Source of the DNA: Mesostigma viride
Taxonomy: Eukaryota; Streptophyta; Mesostigmatophyceae; Mesostigmatales; Mesostigmataceae
Assembly: GCA_009746045.1 (NCBI GenBank)
Contig: RPFO01000130.1
Coordinates: forward strand, 519,808-583,807
DNA length: 64,000 bases
Direction of reading: 5' to 3'
Position 1 is the stretch's first letter, and the number at the start of each line of letters is the position of its first letter. The position numbers and the translations under genes are program-made. This document shows positions 30,045-39,756 of this stretch, in pieces. The notes under the pieces were generated by a model, which was not told the origin of the DNA, made no database searches, and worked only from the letters and a program-made list of their open reading frames with translations.

Positions 30045-31222
30045 TGCCACTTGCCACGCTTGCCTGGTAATGACGGTTCCTTCCACATCCTGACCCTCAG
30101 TCCCACCTGGGGCCTCAGCATTTTCCAACCCTTGTCCTTACGCCTCAATCTGGAAAACACCCTGTCTGCCTTCTTCAGGCAGGCTGCCACCACGTCCTGT
30201 GATAGCATACCAAACTGCAATGCCAGGGGAGAGACTGCCACACCATCATAGTAATAGGTTACCCTGAGGTTAAGCTGTTCCTCAATCCCCTTACACCAAG
30301 CTGCTTTCTCTAGAGCTGATGCCACAACAGGCACACTCCTAGCTGCTAGCACCACTGTTTTTACTTCACGTATAGATCTCTCTACAGCTCCCTGCTGCCC
30401 ATGGGATTCCCTAGGGACCACTACCAACTTACAAGGAAGCTGGTCAGCCAGCTTGATCAAGCAGTCAAACTGCAAGTCAGCTTGCACCTTGGTGTACACC
30501 CCAAAGCCTGGCAACAAAGACTGGAGACCCATCAACAGCTGATGCTCCTGCATTCCAGGAAGAATGGTCAGCAACCTATATCTGCTGAACCTATCCACCC
30601 CCACCAACAGATACATGCCCCTGATGTGTTGGATGTCCACCTGGATATCCCCCCGCTCTCTAGCAGGCTCTCTGGCATGGGACTGTGGGAGGCGAACAGC
30701 ATTCTCCTGACAGACACAATTCTGAGCAGCTGCACTGCAGGCCTCTAGCAAAGGCTCCTTGCCAATCTTCCAAGCAAACATCTCTGCCTGCTTAGAGTGA
30801 CCAAAGATATGGTGTAAAGTGTTTCCAGCCTGAGCATAGCTCAACCCCCTGTCAGCCTGGCTGCACAGAGAGGAACGTGACAAAGACTGTGTGCTTGGGA
30901 TAGCACGACCCACCTGCTGTTCTCTTGCTCCAGGGACCTCCTCCAAGGTAGCTCGGCTCCCAGAGCCAGCCCCGGTTCCCACAGAAGCTGCAGGTCCTTC
31001 CAGTCTGGCGGCTTGACTCCCAGAGTCAACCCCAACAACTGGAGACCCTGCACCTGCCACAGGCACAGGGAATTCCACTGCTGCAGCAGCGTTATTGCAA
31101 TCATTGAGTGGAAGCACCTCATCATTCCCAACCCCTTGCTGCTGCACAAGAGGGACACCCCCATTACTATGTACAACTGTTCGTCCCACTAGGGGTGATT
31201 GACTATTTACAGGGGACAACAT
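30045..31222 (-). CDS. Element C integrase
   Basis: About 390 codons from ATG 31222. An HH...C-type zinc module (LHHIFGHSKQAEMF, then NCVCQ) precedes the DDE core: MYLLVGVDRFSRYRLL (Asp), VQADLQFD (Asp) and HGQQGAVERSIREVK (Glu). The C-terminal part (GLRVRMWKEPSLPGKRGK) is cut by insertion P at 30045 and resumes at 23273. It follows gag in the same frame after one TGA codon. No protease lies between gag and integrase; the protease is downstream. Confidence 0.85.
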
Positions 31223-31228
31223 CTCAAG

Positions 31229-32578
31229 TCATGGCTTACCCACCTGGCCAGAGCCTGCTCCAGCAGACTTGGCCTGGTCTGGGCAGTCACGTCGCCAATG
31301 ACCCGTCCTGCCACATCCAAAGCACTTGTCATCCTTCCCAGCAGCAGCCTTCTTCAGGCCACCCTGGTTCTGGCTGCTCTGACTGGCCTGGGTGCCCTGG
31401 CCCTGGCTCTTGCCTTGCCCTTGGCCACCCTTGTTCTGCTGACCACCCTGGTGACCACCAGCCTGCTGCTGACCCTTGCCTTTGGATCCCTGCTGCTGGC
31501 CCTTGCCACCCTGGTTACCATTCTGCCTGCGCCTGTTAGCCCTCTGACGCCTACTAGGTCTGGTTTCTCCCTGAGCACCCTGCCCAGGGGCGTCACCATG
31601 GACCTGATGAGCGGAGGCTGAAGGGGCACCAGTCACCTGGATTGCCTTACAAGCAGCATTGTCAGATGGACGGATATTGAAAATAACCTTTTGCAAGGCT
31701 GGCCACGTCCCATCTGTCTGATCAGCAAACATCCTAGCTGCATTTCTCCCATCCACACTCAGCCCCATGCGATCCAGGAAGTAATCTGCCACTGCTCTAT
31801 CAGTCAGATTGAAGCCATGCTTGGCCCCCTTCTCCCTGATGCGTGTGAGCCGCTGCAGCTCCTCAGCTATTGTGCCCTTGATCTCAAAGGTATCATAGCT
31901 GAGCTTATAGTGATTAGTGAGGTTGAGTACCTTATCAGAAAACTCCTGACGTAGGCCCTCTAGGAACTGAGACCAAGTCAGCTTGTCCTTGACAGCCTGC
32001 CTAGCCTTGTCCCTCACCCTCTCACTTGAATCCCTATTAGTCGTGGATGTGTGGAATACCTGCACAAGGTTGACAGTGGGATCTACAGAGCATGAAACTA
32101 GCTCCATATCCTCCAACCACTTGTCTAGCTCTTCCTGTCCCACAGGAGGCTTGAGAGGCTTCTGGCCATTCATCACAGCCACAGCACTCATGTGAGGTCT
32201 AGTCCCAGGCAAAGCCCGAGGGTCACTGCCAATGACAGCAGCTCCTACGGGTGCTAATGGCGCAGGAACATGAGCTGCAGGAACACCAGACGGAGGCACA
32301 CATGGTCTCTTACCAGGTGCTTGCCGTTCAGCATCAGTCTGGCCCTCCCCCGTCAGCACCACGCCGTCGGTTGGCCACCCTGCACGCTCCTCCCCTTGTG
32401 CCACCTCTTTCCTCTTCCGGTTGGAAGCCCTCCTGCCATTGACGCCCTCTGCCGTTGGGATCGCCTGTCCCTCTGGCACGACGTTGGCGGGGCCTTCCGT
32501 GTCTGCCCTTGCCTCACCCCCGCCATCCCCCGCTCCTGCCCCGCTCCCGCTGCCGCCCCCGCGCGTGTTACGAAGCAT
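31229..32578 (-). CDS. Element C gag with zinc knuckle
   Basis: About 449 codons from ATG 32578 (MLRNTRGGG). After a Gly/Ala-rich leader comes a copia-Gag-like helical region (KWLEDMELVSCSVDPT, LTWSQFLEGLRQEF, TIAEELQRLTRIREKG). A Gln/Gly/Lys-rich low-complexity stretch follows, then the CCHC knuckle CFGCGRTGHWRRDC (about 31275-31316). The ORF ends in a TGA at 31229-31231 and the integrase ORF continues in the same frame two codons later. Gag forms the virus-like particle and packages RNA. Confidence 0.85.
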   Translation of the reverse strand: MLRNTRGGGSGSGAGAGDGGGEARADTEGPANVVPEGQAIPTAEGVNGRRASNRKRKEVAQGEERAGWPTDGVVLTGEGQTDAERQAPGKRPCVPPSGVPAAHVPAPLAPVGAAVIGSDPRALPGTRPHMSAVAVMNGQKPLKPPVGQEELDKWLEDMELVSCSVDPTVNLVQVFHTSTTNRDSSERVRDKARQAVKDKLTWSQFLEGLRQEFSDKVLNLTNHYKLSYDTFEIKGTIAEELQRLTRIREKGAKHGFNLTDRAVADYFLDRMGLSVDGRNAARMFADQTDGTWPALQKVIFNIRPSDNAACKAIQVTGAPSASAHQVHGDAPGQGAQGETRPSRRQRANRRRQNGNQGGKGQQQGSKGKGQQQAGGHQGGQQNKGGQGQGKSQGQGTQASQSSQNQGGLKKAAAGKDDKCFGCGRTGHWRRDCPDQAKSAGAGSGQVGKP

Positions 32579-32635
32579 TATAGAATACCACAGAAAACAC
32601 ACGCAGATATGGCTGCTGGAACTTCCTCAGGCTCA

Positions 32636-33771
32636 CGCACTTACTCCAGACGAGGCCGCCTCCTGGCTTGCACTCGCCTGCCCCTCCTCACGGTTTGGTC
32701 GCTCCTCAACACCCTCAGCAACCGGTGTGGCTGCTGCTGCCGCTGCGACTATCTGGAGGCTTGGATTAAACTCTCCTAGAACGCAGGTCACAGGTCGCCC
32801 GTCCTCCTTGCGTTCGACTGGATGTTGAGTCTCACCTGGGTTGCGATGCCAAGCAAGGTCGCGCACCCACCGCTTACCGCCGCCGACCAGCTCGTTCTGC
32901 TCGCCTCGGCCGTAACGGTCGTACTCGTGAGTAACCTCCCGAGGGAAATGCAGATCAGCACGCTGCCTTTCCTCGTAGGTTGCGGTAGTGCCGTCGCCCT
33001 GGTTTATCTCCTGGGCAGAGCGCTTTATGGAGCCCTCTGGCTTGTCAGTCCACTCGAAATGGACGTCTTCAGGCGTCTTCTCGACCCCCGTGACAATTTC
33101 CACCTCCGGACCCCACGCACTGGTGGTTTCCGGCCTCGGTGTATCAAGCCTTGAGTATACCCCGAAAGGCTGTGTGGTGATAAAGAACCTGTCTGCGTAA
33201 CCTCTCGACTCTTGCAAAAGGACAGCAACAAGATTCTCAATTGTTTGGGCAAATACCTCTGCCGTGCTCCAAGGATTTACCGTCTCCCGAGCACGCGCGT
33301 TCCGGATGATGTCGGCGTCTGGTACCCCCTCTCCTAGCACCGCTGTCGCCACCCAGTGGTTAAACAGCCGGGTGCTGCCGAGCGCTGTTGCCACAATCTG
33401 GCTAAGCGCCTCCCTGGCTATAGGTCGAGACCGGCAAGAGTTATATGGGCGCCCTGATAAGCGACCTCCACACGATTGGCAGTTTCAGCTAGCGCGTCAC
33501 GTAGCCGCACCAACTCTTCCACCGCCACTCGCCCCGTCTCACCTGGAGAAATCACGACGCGAGCCCGTTGAATAATCGGGTCCGCCGCCGCTGGCCTGCT
33601 GCCTCCCCCACTCACCGCCACCCACCCCTCTTCTGCCAAGTGCCTCGCTACGTAGGCCGCTTGCACGAATGTAGGAGCGTTTGCTTGGTTACGGTAGGGG
33701 AAAAACGCTTGCGCGTCTCTCTGCTCGTTCGCCTCACCAGCACCGTGGCTGCTTGACGATGAACCAGACAT
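32636..33771 (-). pseudogene. Element C extra ORF upstream of gag, function unknown
   Basis: Starts at ATG 33771 (MSGSSSSSHGAGEANEQ), 24 bp inside the 5' LTR. The reading frame shifts near 33410; the second part (32636 to about 33394) ends at two closely spaced TGA codons. About 375 residues in total with no recognised domain. Parts are acidic and Glu/Arg-rich. Its place matches the long N-terminal half of element B gag, which also starts Ser-rich, so it may be a detached Gag leader. Confidence 0.5.
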
Positions 33772-33794
33772 GAAAGCGTGGAAGCAATAGTACG

Positions 33795-34448
33795 ATTTGC
33801 ACAGCAACTTGTCAGCAGAGCTTGTGAGCTCCTGGTCCTTGCCGGCTGGAATGACCCAAGGCTGCTGGCTAGCAACCTTTATCCTCACACCAGGCCTACG
33901 ACCCTCGATAGGCTCGCCACTCGTCGTGACGACCAAGGTTCGTGTGTGAAGACGCTCGATGCCTCGTTGAGCCTCGAGCTATATGCAACCTCGTTCCATC
34001 CTTGTTCCTCGGTCATGAGCAACGCTGGGCAACGCTACATTGCCAGAGCCTCGTATCGCTGCCTTGCATCCTCGTTGCAGGCAGCATACAGGAATCTCTG
34101 GCTATCCTGTGTCTAGGACAGCACAGGACCTGCCACAGTCCTGCAAGGACTTACATCCTTGCAGACCTGCTGGCTGGTTACTGGCTTCTACTAGCCACAG
34201 TACCGTTGAGCCCTCAGTACACTGTGTCCCAGTCACGTGAGAGTCCAGGCTAAGCCTGTGCAGGCACGGCCTGCCACGTGTCCTGTCCACTATGCCCTGA
34301 GTGTGCACCGCCCTCGCCCACCGGTCGGCAGTACTTCGGGACTTGATAACTTTCTAGTCCCTTGTCTGTTCTAGGCGGTTGACACGGCGTTGGAAAGGTC
34401 TCCTCAACCTGCATCCATCTAGCACATTGGTGCCCCAATATGCTAACT
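33795..34448 (-). repeat. Element C 5' LTR
   Basis: Direct repeat of 19281-19934. The adjacent interior starts CGTACTATTGC, which does not look like a common tRNA primer site. Confidence 0.9.
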
Positions 34449-34811
34449 TCTACCCCCGGCCCGAGCTTCAGCACATGCTACTCTGTTCCCTGCTGACGAA
34501 GTCTGACGGCGAGATCTGGGCCCCCACCATCTCCGCAGCCACATACCGCTCCATCCTCACGGAAGCCTTCCAGCAGCACGTGACCCTCCTTGCCGCATGA
34601 GATGTGGCGGTGCCCAATGGGCGGCACGCTGGCTGCTGAGCTCCCTCACATTTCCACCACGGCACCACCGTCACCTCCACCTCCACCCTCCTCGCCTCCA
34701 CCTCCACTGCCACCTCCACCTCCACCGCCACCGTCAAGGCCCAGCTAGCTTCTCGACATCGACCAACGCCTTAGTAAAGGATGGACACCGCCATCGCCAT
34801 CGAGTGCATTC
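34449..34811 (+). mobile_element. ORF1-only LINE D1, middle segment
   Basis: Starts with the second tctac duplication of C (34449-34453) and continues ORF1 (GEIWAPTISAATYRSILTEA). It is damaged: a stop near 34599 and a CCACCTCCA-rich expansion (34668-34735). It is cut at 34811 by element F. Confidence 0.8.
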
Positions 34812-35532
34812 TGTTGAAAGAACTAATGGGTTTGCCTTCTACAATGCTTGTGATTGGAACCCAAATGTGCCTGTCCTTGCAGGTACAGGCTATGGAGGAT
34901 GGAAGCAAAGAGACAGAGACTCAGTTTGAGGCAGAATGATAGTGAGGAGTACCTTAGGCAAGGCTCCTCAGTTGTTTTATTAACTCGAGGAAAAAACACA
35001 GGCAGAAAACTGGAATGACCTGATTGGCTGGCTAGGAATGTGCCTAGGAATATTCTCATGTAATACTCAGGCCACCAATCAGGTTAGGTCAGTGTACAGG
35101 CTACCAATCAGATCTAGACAAGAATAAATCTTATCTTGTAACTGATGTACAGCCTTAACTTGTAACTGCTGCACAGTAATCTAACTATTTAATAAAAGAT
35201 CTCTCTATGTGTGATCTGATGATGATGAAGTAAATCTGGCGTGAACATATCAGCGCCACATCTGACATGCACAGTGTACATGTCAATCAGTCAGCTGTCC
35301 TGTCATAGATTCTCATCTGACATGTCATAGGTCAGCTGACATAGACAGATTTGTCAGCTGCCTATAAGGATCCACTTGGCATAGGTACTAATCCCTGATT
35401 ACTAAAACTGGCCACAACTTTCTCATTTGTGGGCCAAATCCAACGGGATAAAGAACAGTGGCTCCTGTACAAGAGCCTCTATCTATCTAGCCAGGTCAGG
35501 TGGGTACAAATACAAGGACCATGTCCTTGACA
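34812..35532 (-). repeat. Element F 3' LTR
   Basis: 721 bp, starts TGTTGAAAG and ends CCTTGACA on the plus strand. Contains several repeated and inverted tgacatgtcat-like stretches (about 35275-35345). Confidence 0.92.
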
Positions 35533-35541
35533 CCCCCCTTA
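35533..35541 (-). promoter_or_regulatory. Polypurine tract of element F
   Basis: Minus strand AAGGGGGG adjoining the 3' LTR. A second copy of the motif (acaccccccttac) lies near 35691, as a secondary tract. Confidence 0.6.
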
Positions 35542-36874
35542 CAACACATGACCTTGCTCTAGTGCTATCCTGTCAAGTATAACACTTAGAGGAAAAGCTC
35601 TCAGCCATAGCTAAGTCAAGCCTTGACCAAACATAGGACTCTAGAATTAAATTCAGTACTCACTATCAAGGTGACATTTGGGTACAACCTTGACACCCCC
35701 CTTACCCACATGGCACCAAACCAAAAATGGGATGCAACCCAGGCCAGTGGTAAGGATCAAACACTAACTGATCACGGGTAAGTGGGCGAAAAACATCCAC
35801 CCCCCTCGCTAGCAAACACCGTGGTCAAAGTAGTCAAAAGACGATCTCCACGGAAACTGGAAACTGGAACTCCGGACCGGTGACGCGCCGAGTGTCCAAC
35901 GAAAGCAGCAGGAAAGATTGCCGCATCGCCCAGCAACTAGCATGTGTTGCCAAGTCAAAAACTTCGTTGGGAAGATGCGCTTTGGATCACACCCCCCTCA
36001 CTCTAGCGTCGCCTGAAAACATGAAGAAGCACACAAAATGCTCTAACACAGGCAAACTCTTAGACAATGCAGGGGACATGATGTATGATTAACGCATAAA
36101 ACATGTGATTAACGACATAAAGCATCCGACCTACGGCAGAGCACCAACGGTGAACAAGGAGCAGAACACGTAGTCCTGAACACCTTAATCACACAGGTAA
36201 CTAACATAAACCGACATAGTCATGGATCTTAGCATTAGCCAACATGAACGAACTGAAAAGACAGCTCTGATTAACCAACGATAGTTGAAAGCGACTAAAA
36301 ACGGGACATGAAGCGACGACAAAGTCAGGAGCACAAACGCAGGCTATGTACAAAAGACACAACCGCAAACTGCATGAACAAACCTAGCATGCAACGAGAA
36401 AGTATGCCCTAAGAATGGGCAACACACACGACATGAAATGAACGTGCAGATTGACCACAAAAAGGGTCAGCAAGAACGGAGACATGGCCAGCAAACCGGC
36501 GCTAGCCAAACGTACCAAGATTACAAAGAACTTGGAAAACATACCATTGCTGGTAGAAGAACGTCATGGGGACGATGAACACAGGTGGTCTAGAACTCAA
36601 ATAACGCATCCCGACGAAGCGCTATGAAAAAGTCTAGCAGAAACAAAACAAGACTATGCGAGATGCATAAGGCCGGAAGGACCCCGCACCTAACAGCACA
36701 ATAGACCACAAAATATTCGTGTCTAAAGCAATTTTTCACGAACGAAAAACAGTGGCGACTTGAGATCATAGGGGTTAGTTAAGCTAGCTATCAAATTCCC
36801 AACGAACGTGACCATAGCGCATCCCCAAAAATCGCCATGAAAATAGCGGAAGCAGGGCTCCCGCACCGACCGCC
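35542..36874 (-). other. Element F non-coding region replacing pol
   Basis: 1.3 kb with many stops in all frames and no similarity to integrase, RT or RNase H that I can see. A-rich on the plus strand. It contains duplicated phrases near 35460-35530 and 35680-35700 (cttgacacccccctta). Confidence 0.55.
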
Positions 36875-38944
36875 TTAGTGCTCAAGGCAGCACTTGTGCC
36901 GGCAACTTGTTGGCTCAGCACAGTCCCAAATTGACAGGGACACGTGGCAGCCGACGACTCCAGCTCCAGGACTTGGCTCCAGGACTGGGCTTGGACTTGG
37001 TGCATCTGGTGGCCTCCCCTCACCAGGAATTCCCCCCGCAGCAAAATCCAAAATGCTGGCGCCCGAGACGCGCCACGCCAAACCCCCACTTGATTCTGGC
37101 CAGGGAGCGAAACCGTCACGCAGCAGGCTTGGTGACGTCTGCGTGTTGGCACTAGTAGGCCAAACGATGCCAGGCTGGGGAAGCTCTCCCAGCACGCCAC
37201 GTAGGTTGACATCCATGGACAACGGCAAGCCAGGTGAGCTCGCCGCTGGAGGGGTCAGGGAAACTGGTGGAGCAGAGTCCACCTGATCTGGCACGAGAGG
37301 GCTATAAGTAGTACTGCCCGACGCAGAACTCCAGGAACCGTCCTCCCCGTGTGCCCCAACGACCGGTACTAAGCCGATCCCATTCCTTGCCGTCCCCACC
37401 ACGCCAAAATCCTGCACAATTGCAGGTTTGTCAGCGGAAAAACCGCCCTTGCCGCCACACGACAGTGGCGACGACACCGGGCGCAGCAAAGCGCCTCGGG
37501 AAGAAGCCTGCAGCCCCAAAGGCCGCGAAAAGCCAGGCAGAAAGCCCAGCGTCTTGGACATGGCCGCCACTGGCAGGCCAGCGCTCCACAGCGACCCCAA
37601 CGGCCGCACGGTCGTGGCCGCCAGCGCCGCCTTCTTGTTGAGAGCAGGTAACACGTAGACGTTGTCCCTCTGCTCCATCTTGTGCGCCTTGTTGTCCACC
37701 ACAGCGATTTCCTGGTTGAAATCCAGCTTGTGGCCAGCCTTCACGAGCGCTCCAACAGAGAGCACCCGAACGGGCAGCTCGGGGACCAGAAGGGCTCCAT
37801 CCAGTCGGAGCTCGCTCCCCGGCAAATGCACAGAAACTGTGCCAACTCCAGCAGCTTGCAGGTCGCCGCCTGATCCGACGATCTGCCTGTTGTGGGGGAT
37901 AAGTGACACGAAGTCAGAACGGCACGGGGACATGTGGCTGCTCGCAGCCGAGTCCAGCACCCAGTTGAGTTTGTCGCCCGTATACTGCGTGAGAGCAGCA
38001 GCCTCCAGCGGCGTCGACGGCGACTCCTCGGCGATGGTGACCATGCAGAAGCCAGGCGGCAGTTCAGCCGCCTCCTGAGTTGCGTTGGCAGCGGATCCAG
38101 CAGGTGCGTTGCGTCCCTTGCTCTGGTTCCCTCGGTTGCCGCCCTTGCCCCCCCTGTGCTGGTTGGGGTACCAGCGTGGGGCCTTCTCAGGATGCTCCTT
38201 CCAGCAGTCTTTGTCCTTGTGATTTGACAGGCCACAGTGACTGCATTTCTTGGTCCCCCCGTTCCCCTTGCTGTTGGTGTGGTAGGCCTGGCCAGTGCCA
38301 GCACTCTCCTTTTTCACCACAGCACGTCCCCCCTTGAGCAGATCCTCCGCCTCCATGAGTGCCCTCTTCACCACAGGTAGTGGGTCCTCCTCGTTGAACC
38401 GTACAGACACCAGCGCAGGGCGGTACTCGTCTGTCAGTGCTCCCAGTAGAATGGCAGCAAAATCACGGTCCTGGATGACTCCCCCTGCAGCCTGGTAGTC
38501 AGCACGTAGAAGCTCCGCCCTCCTCACAAGCTGTTGCATGGTCTCGTTAGGAAGCTTCTGTAGGCGGTGCAGCTTGCTCCTCAGCTCAAACCTGTGACTC
38601 TTGGTTAGCCTGGTTTGCTCATAGTTCTCCATGAGACACTGCCATGCTTGGCTACCAGTTTTGTTGGCCACAGTGGCCATGAGGCGTGCAGCTTCACCTG
38701 TTAGACAGGTGAGCAAAGCTGCCCACAGGGCCTTATCAGCCCTGTCATTCTCCTCAGTGCCCAGCAGGACAGCATCCAAATTGAAAAGACTGACAACAGC
38801 CAAAAACAGATTCTTCCACTCCTCCCACTTGCTGTAATCATCACCAGCTGCACCAACAAATTTCTTGCAGCTCTTGGCAACTGTTGAAACAAGAGAGGTG
38901 TAGTCAGGCTGTCTGGTAGCAGTTTGGGTGTCTTGATCCTCCAT
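36875..38944 (-). CDS. Element F Gag-protease
   Basis: About 690 codons. ATG 38944 (MEDQDTQTATRQ) is preferred, though the frame opens at 39019 next to the primer site. It has a copia Gag domain (FLAVVSLFNLDAVLLG, LWAALLTCLTGEAARL, QTRLTKSHRFELRSKL) and a CCHC knuckle CSHCGLSNHKDKDC (about 38207-38248). The protease active site is LNWVLDSAASSHM (about 37935-37973), then SVGALVKAGHKLDF. After the protease an unfamiliar Pro/Ser/Gly-rich tail of about 260 residues follows instead of integrase. Intact over 2 kb, so the ORF has probably been kept by selection or is very young. Confidence 0.85.
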   Translation of the reverse strand: MEDQDTQTATRQPDYTSLVSTVAKSCKKFVGAAGDDYSKWEEWKNLFLAVVSLFNLDAVLLGTEENDRADKALWAALLTCLTGEAARLMATVANKTGSQAWQCLMENYEQTRLTKSHRFELRSKLHRLQKLPNETMQQLVRRAELLRADYQAAGGVIQDRDFAAILLGALTDEYRPALVSVRFNEEDPLPVVKRALMEAEDLLKGGRAVVKKESAGTGQAYHTNSKGNGGTKKCSHCGLSNHKDKDCWKEHPEKAPRWYPNQHRGGKGGNRGNQSKGRNAPAGSAANATQEAAELPPGFCMVTIAEESPSTPLEAAALTQYTGDKLNWVLDSAASSHMSPCRSDFVSLIPHNRQIVGSGGDLQAAGVGTVSVHLPGSELRLDGALLVPELPVRVLSVGALVKAGHKLDFNQEIAVVDNKAHKMEQRDNVYVLPALNKKAALAATTVRPLGSLWSAGLPVAAMSKTLGFLPGFSRPLGLQASSRGALLRPVSSPLSCGGKGGFSADKPAIVQDFGVVGTARNGIGLVPVVGAHGEDGSWSSASGSTTYSPLVPDQVDSAPPVSLTPPAASSPGLPLSMDVNLRGVLGELPQPGIVWPTSANTQTSPSLLRDGFAPWPESSGGLAWRVSGASILDFAAGGIPGEGRPPDAPSPSPVLEPSPGAGVVGCHVSLSIWDCAEPTSCRHKCCLEH

Positions 38945-39019
38945 GGTTGATCTGGGTCTGGGTGTTGTCTCTGGGGTAGTCAGATGAATGTCTCTGCTCC
39001 TCAAATGCAGGGTAGGCAT

Positions 39020-39035
39020 CAAACCTCCGATACCA
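39020..39035 (-). promoter_or_regulatory. Primer-binding site of element F (initiator Met tRNA)
   Basis: TGGTATCGGAGG directly after the 5' LTR on the minus strand. It matches the common plant/algal copia primer site TGGTATCAGAGC at most positions. Confidence 0.85.
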
Positions 39036-39756
39036 TGTTGAAAGAACTAATGGGTTTGCCTTCTACAATGCTTGTGATTGGAACCCAAATGTGCCTGTCC
39101 TTGCAGGTACAGGCTATGGAGGATGGAAGCAAAGAGACAGAGACTCAGTTTGAGGCAGAATGATAGTGAGGAGTACCTTTGGCAAGGCTCCTCAGTTGTT
39201 TTATTAACTCGAGGAAAAAACACAGGCAGAAAACTGGAATGACCTGATTGGCTGGCTAGGAATGTGCCTAGGAATATTCTCATGTAATACTCAGGCCACC
39301 AATCAGGTTAGGTCAGTGTACAGGCTACCAATCAGATCTAGACAAGAATAAATCTTATCTTGTAACTGATGTACAGCCTTAACTTGTAACTGCTGCACAG
39401 TAATCTAACTATTTAATAAAAGATCTCTCTATGTGTGATCTGATGATGATGAAGTAAATCTGGCGTGAACATATCAGCGCCACATCTGACATGCACAGTG
39501 TACATGTCAATCAGTCAGCTGTCCTGTCATAGATTCTCATCTGACATGTCATAGGTCAGCTGACATAGACAGATTTGTCAGCTGCCTATAAGGATCCACT
39601 TGGCATAGGTACTAATCCCTGATTACTAAAACTGGCCACAACTTTCTCATTTGTGGGCCAAATCCAACGGGATAAAGAACAGTGGCTCCTGTACAAGAGC
39701 CTCTATCTATCTAGCCAGGTCAGGTGGGTACAAATACAAGGACCATGTCCTTGACA
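39036..39756 (-). repeat. Element F 5' LTR
   Basis: 721-bp direct repeat of 34812-35532, one difference noticed (ttaggc versus tttggc). Confidence 0.92.

Larger units (their letters stand above)
19281..34448 (-). mobile_element. Element C: LTR retrotransposon, INT-PR-RT-RNase H order, split by insertion P
   Basis: The 654-bp LTRs (19281-19934 and 33795-34448) differ at one position noticed (c/t at 19295/33809). Flanking duplications are TCTAC (19276-19280 and 34449-34453). Minus-strand order: 5' LTR, an extra ORF, gag, integrase, [insertion P], protease, RT, RNase H, polypurine tract, 3' LTR. Without P and its CATCT duplication the integrase C-terminus joins the protease ORF in frame. Net length is about 8.4 kb. 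Confidence 0.92.
34812..39756 (-). mobile_element. Element F: gag-only copia retrotransposon (TR-GAG type)
   Basis: Two 721-bp LTRs with TG...CA ends (34812-35532 and 39036-39756), one mismatch noticed (34968 region), and a CATTC duplication (34807-34811 and 39757-39761). A primer site for initiator Met tRNA and a polypurine tract are in place. The 3.5 kb interior encodes only Gag and a protease, with no integrase, RT or RNase H, so movement must depend on another copia element. The family of LTR elements with gag but without pol is known as TR-GAG. Confidence 0.92.

Noticed and set aside
32627-32635. Readthrough of a stop between the extra ORF and gag in element C
   Set aside because: Two TGA codons lie within three codons, so simple readthrough is unlikely; separate ORFs or errors are more probable.
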